Source: Eriocheir sinensis (lineage: Eukaryota; Arthropoda; Malacostraca; Decapoda; Varunidae). Taken from it: a DNA stretch of 64,000 nt. This document shows positions 63,506-64,000 of this stretch, in pieces (position 1 is the stretch's first letter; the number at the start of each line of letters is the position of its first letter). The stretch lies in the NCBI RefSeq assembly GCF_024679095.1, contig NC_066518.1, positions 6,772,610 to 6,836,609 of the forward strand. Direction: 5' to 3'. Position numbers and translations under genes: made by a program. The notes under the pieces are model-generated. The model was not told the DNA's origin and did no database searches. It saw nothing but the letters and a program-made list of their open reading frames with translations.

Positions 63506-63696
63506 TTAACCCGCGGCAGATTATATACAGTAGCTCGCTCTTGTTGAATTCCACATACATATTTCAATTTCATTTACTTTTTAAGGGCCTATTTGCGTCT
63601 TACTCTTACTAAAAAAGAAAATTAATGTTAGAAGTACCCACTAAACTTTAAAAACCGGTACACAGCAAACTTATATAGAGAACAGTAGCGGGTTAA
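63506..63696. mobile_element. Second TTAA-type MITE
   Basis: A 183-bp element lies between TTAA at 63506-63509 and 63693-63696. Its ends read CCCGCGGCAG and, on the other strand, CCCGCTACTG, agreeing over the outer five bases and more weakly beyond. Structure and target site agree with the element at 6074-6295, but the interior differs. Confidence 0.6.
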
Positions 63697-64000
63697 TCTT
63701 AAAGGAACGGCTGAAGAAGGGAGAACTTGCAACATGGGCGTAAGACATCTCTTCTAAAACAGGGCCAGGACAAATTAAAACGATATTGCCAGGATCGGTT
63801 ATATTAAAAAGGAAAACTTCTACGCCACGCACCCCCCAAAAAAAGGAAATGTCCCCATGTGTTGCGGATAAACTGTAAGAGTAATGAAAAAAGTTCTGAT
63901 GGCGCGGCGGAGCTAGTGAAAATGAACCAGTGTTGCCAACCCGAGTGAAAATGAGACGCCAGGTGTGACTTGTAAGCGCCAGGTAACAGGCGGCGTCATT

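Noticed and set aside
63925..64000. CAGTGTTGCCAACCCGAGTG as a possible hAT terminal repeat
   Set aside because: It resembles hAT ends but the partner end would lie outside the window, so it cannot be tested.

Overview
The window looks like nuclear DNA of a decapod crustacean, probably a crab. Three things suggest this. Microsatellites (GA/CT, GT/CA, trinucleotides) are extremely dense, there are many short nonautonomous mobile elements, and one split gene encodes a carbonic anhydrase-related protein that resembles the arthropod CARP / vertebrate CA10-CA11 group. The species cannot be fixed from the sequence alone.

Region 1 (1-24790) is a large inverted duplication. The left arm (1-5644) and right arm (19146-24790) are about 99% identical where I compared them by eye, and a 13.5 kb single-copy spacer separates them. 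Each arm carries one intronless copy of an unrecognised gene, transcribed outward. The product has an N-terminal domain of about 155 residues with nine cysteines, then about 575 residues of acidic tandem repeats of 17-19 residues, rich in DPW, DSW and WxxF motifs, then a hydrophobic C-terminal tail. The left copy is intact (756 aa). The right copy has the same ends but a frameshift inside the array, and its repeats differ in number and order. Both copies have an AATAAA signal after the stop. This gene pair is the best candidate here for something undescribed. The arms also hold a SINE and long pyrimidine tracts. The spacer holds a degraded reverse transcriptase fragment, a TTAA-type MITE, minisatellites, microsatellites and a GC-rich stretch with several CRE-like sites, but no gene I can support.

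Region 2 (24790-39180) holds no convincing gene. It has a retrotransposon fragment at the arm edge, SINE copies, a 62-bp minisatellite, a duplicated dispersed repeat, a truncated hAT-type element and many simple repeats. One possible 40-nt exon lies at 36058-36097.

Region 3 (39184-56537) holds seven exons of the CARP X/XI-like gene on the minus strand. Their GT-AG boundaries and phases join into one frame of about 273 residues. The first exons (signal peptide and the start of the CA fold) are probably beyond the window, and the extreme C-terminus is uncertain. Two of the three zinc-binding histidines are replaced, so the protein should be acatalytic. Introns contain a roughly 100-bp inverted repeat, a cluster of TGAGTCA sites, a hAT MITE nested in a SINE, and many low-complexity tracts.

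Region 4 (56538-64000) is probably upstream intron of the same gene. It holds GATA, GA, GT and TAC repeats, tRNA-like and other SINE copies and a second TTAA-type MITE. No exon was recognised there.
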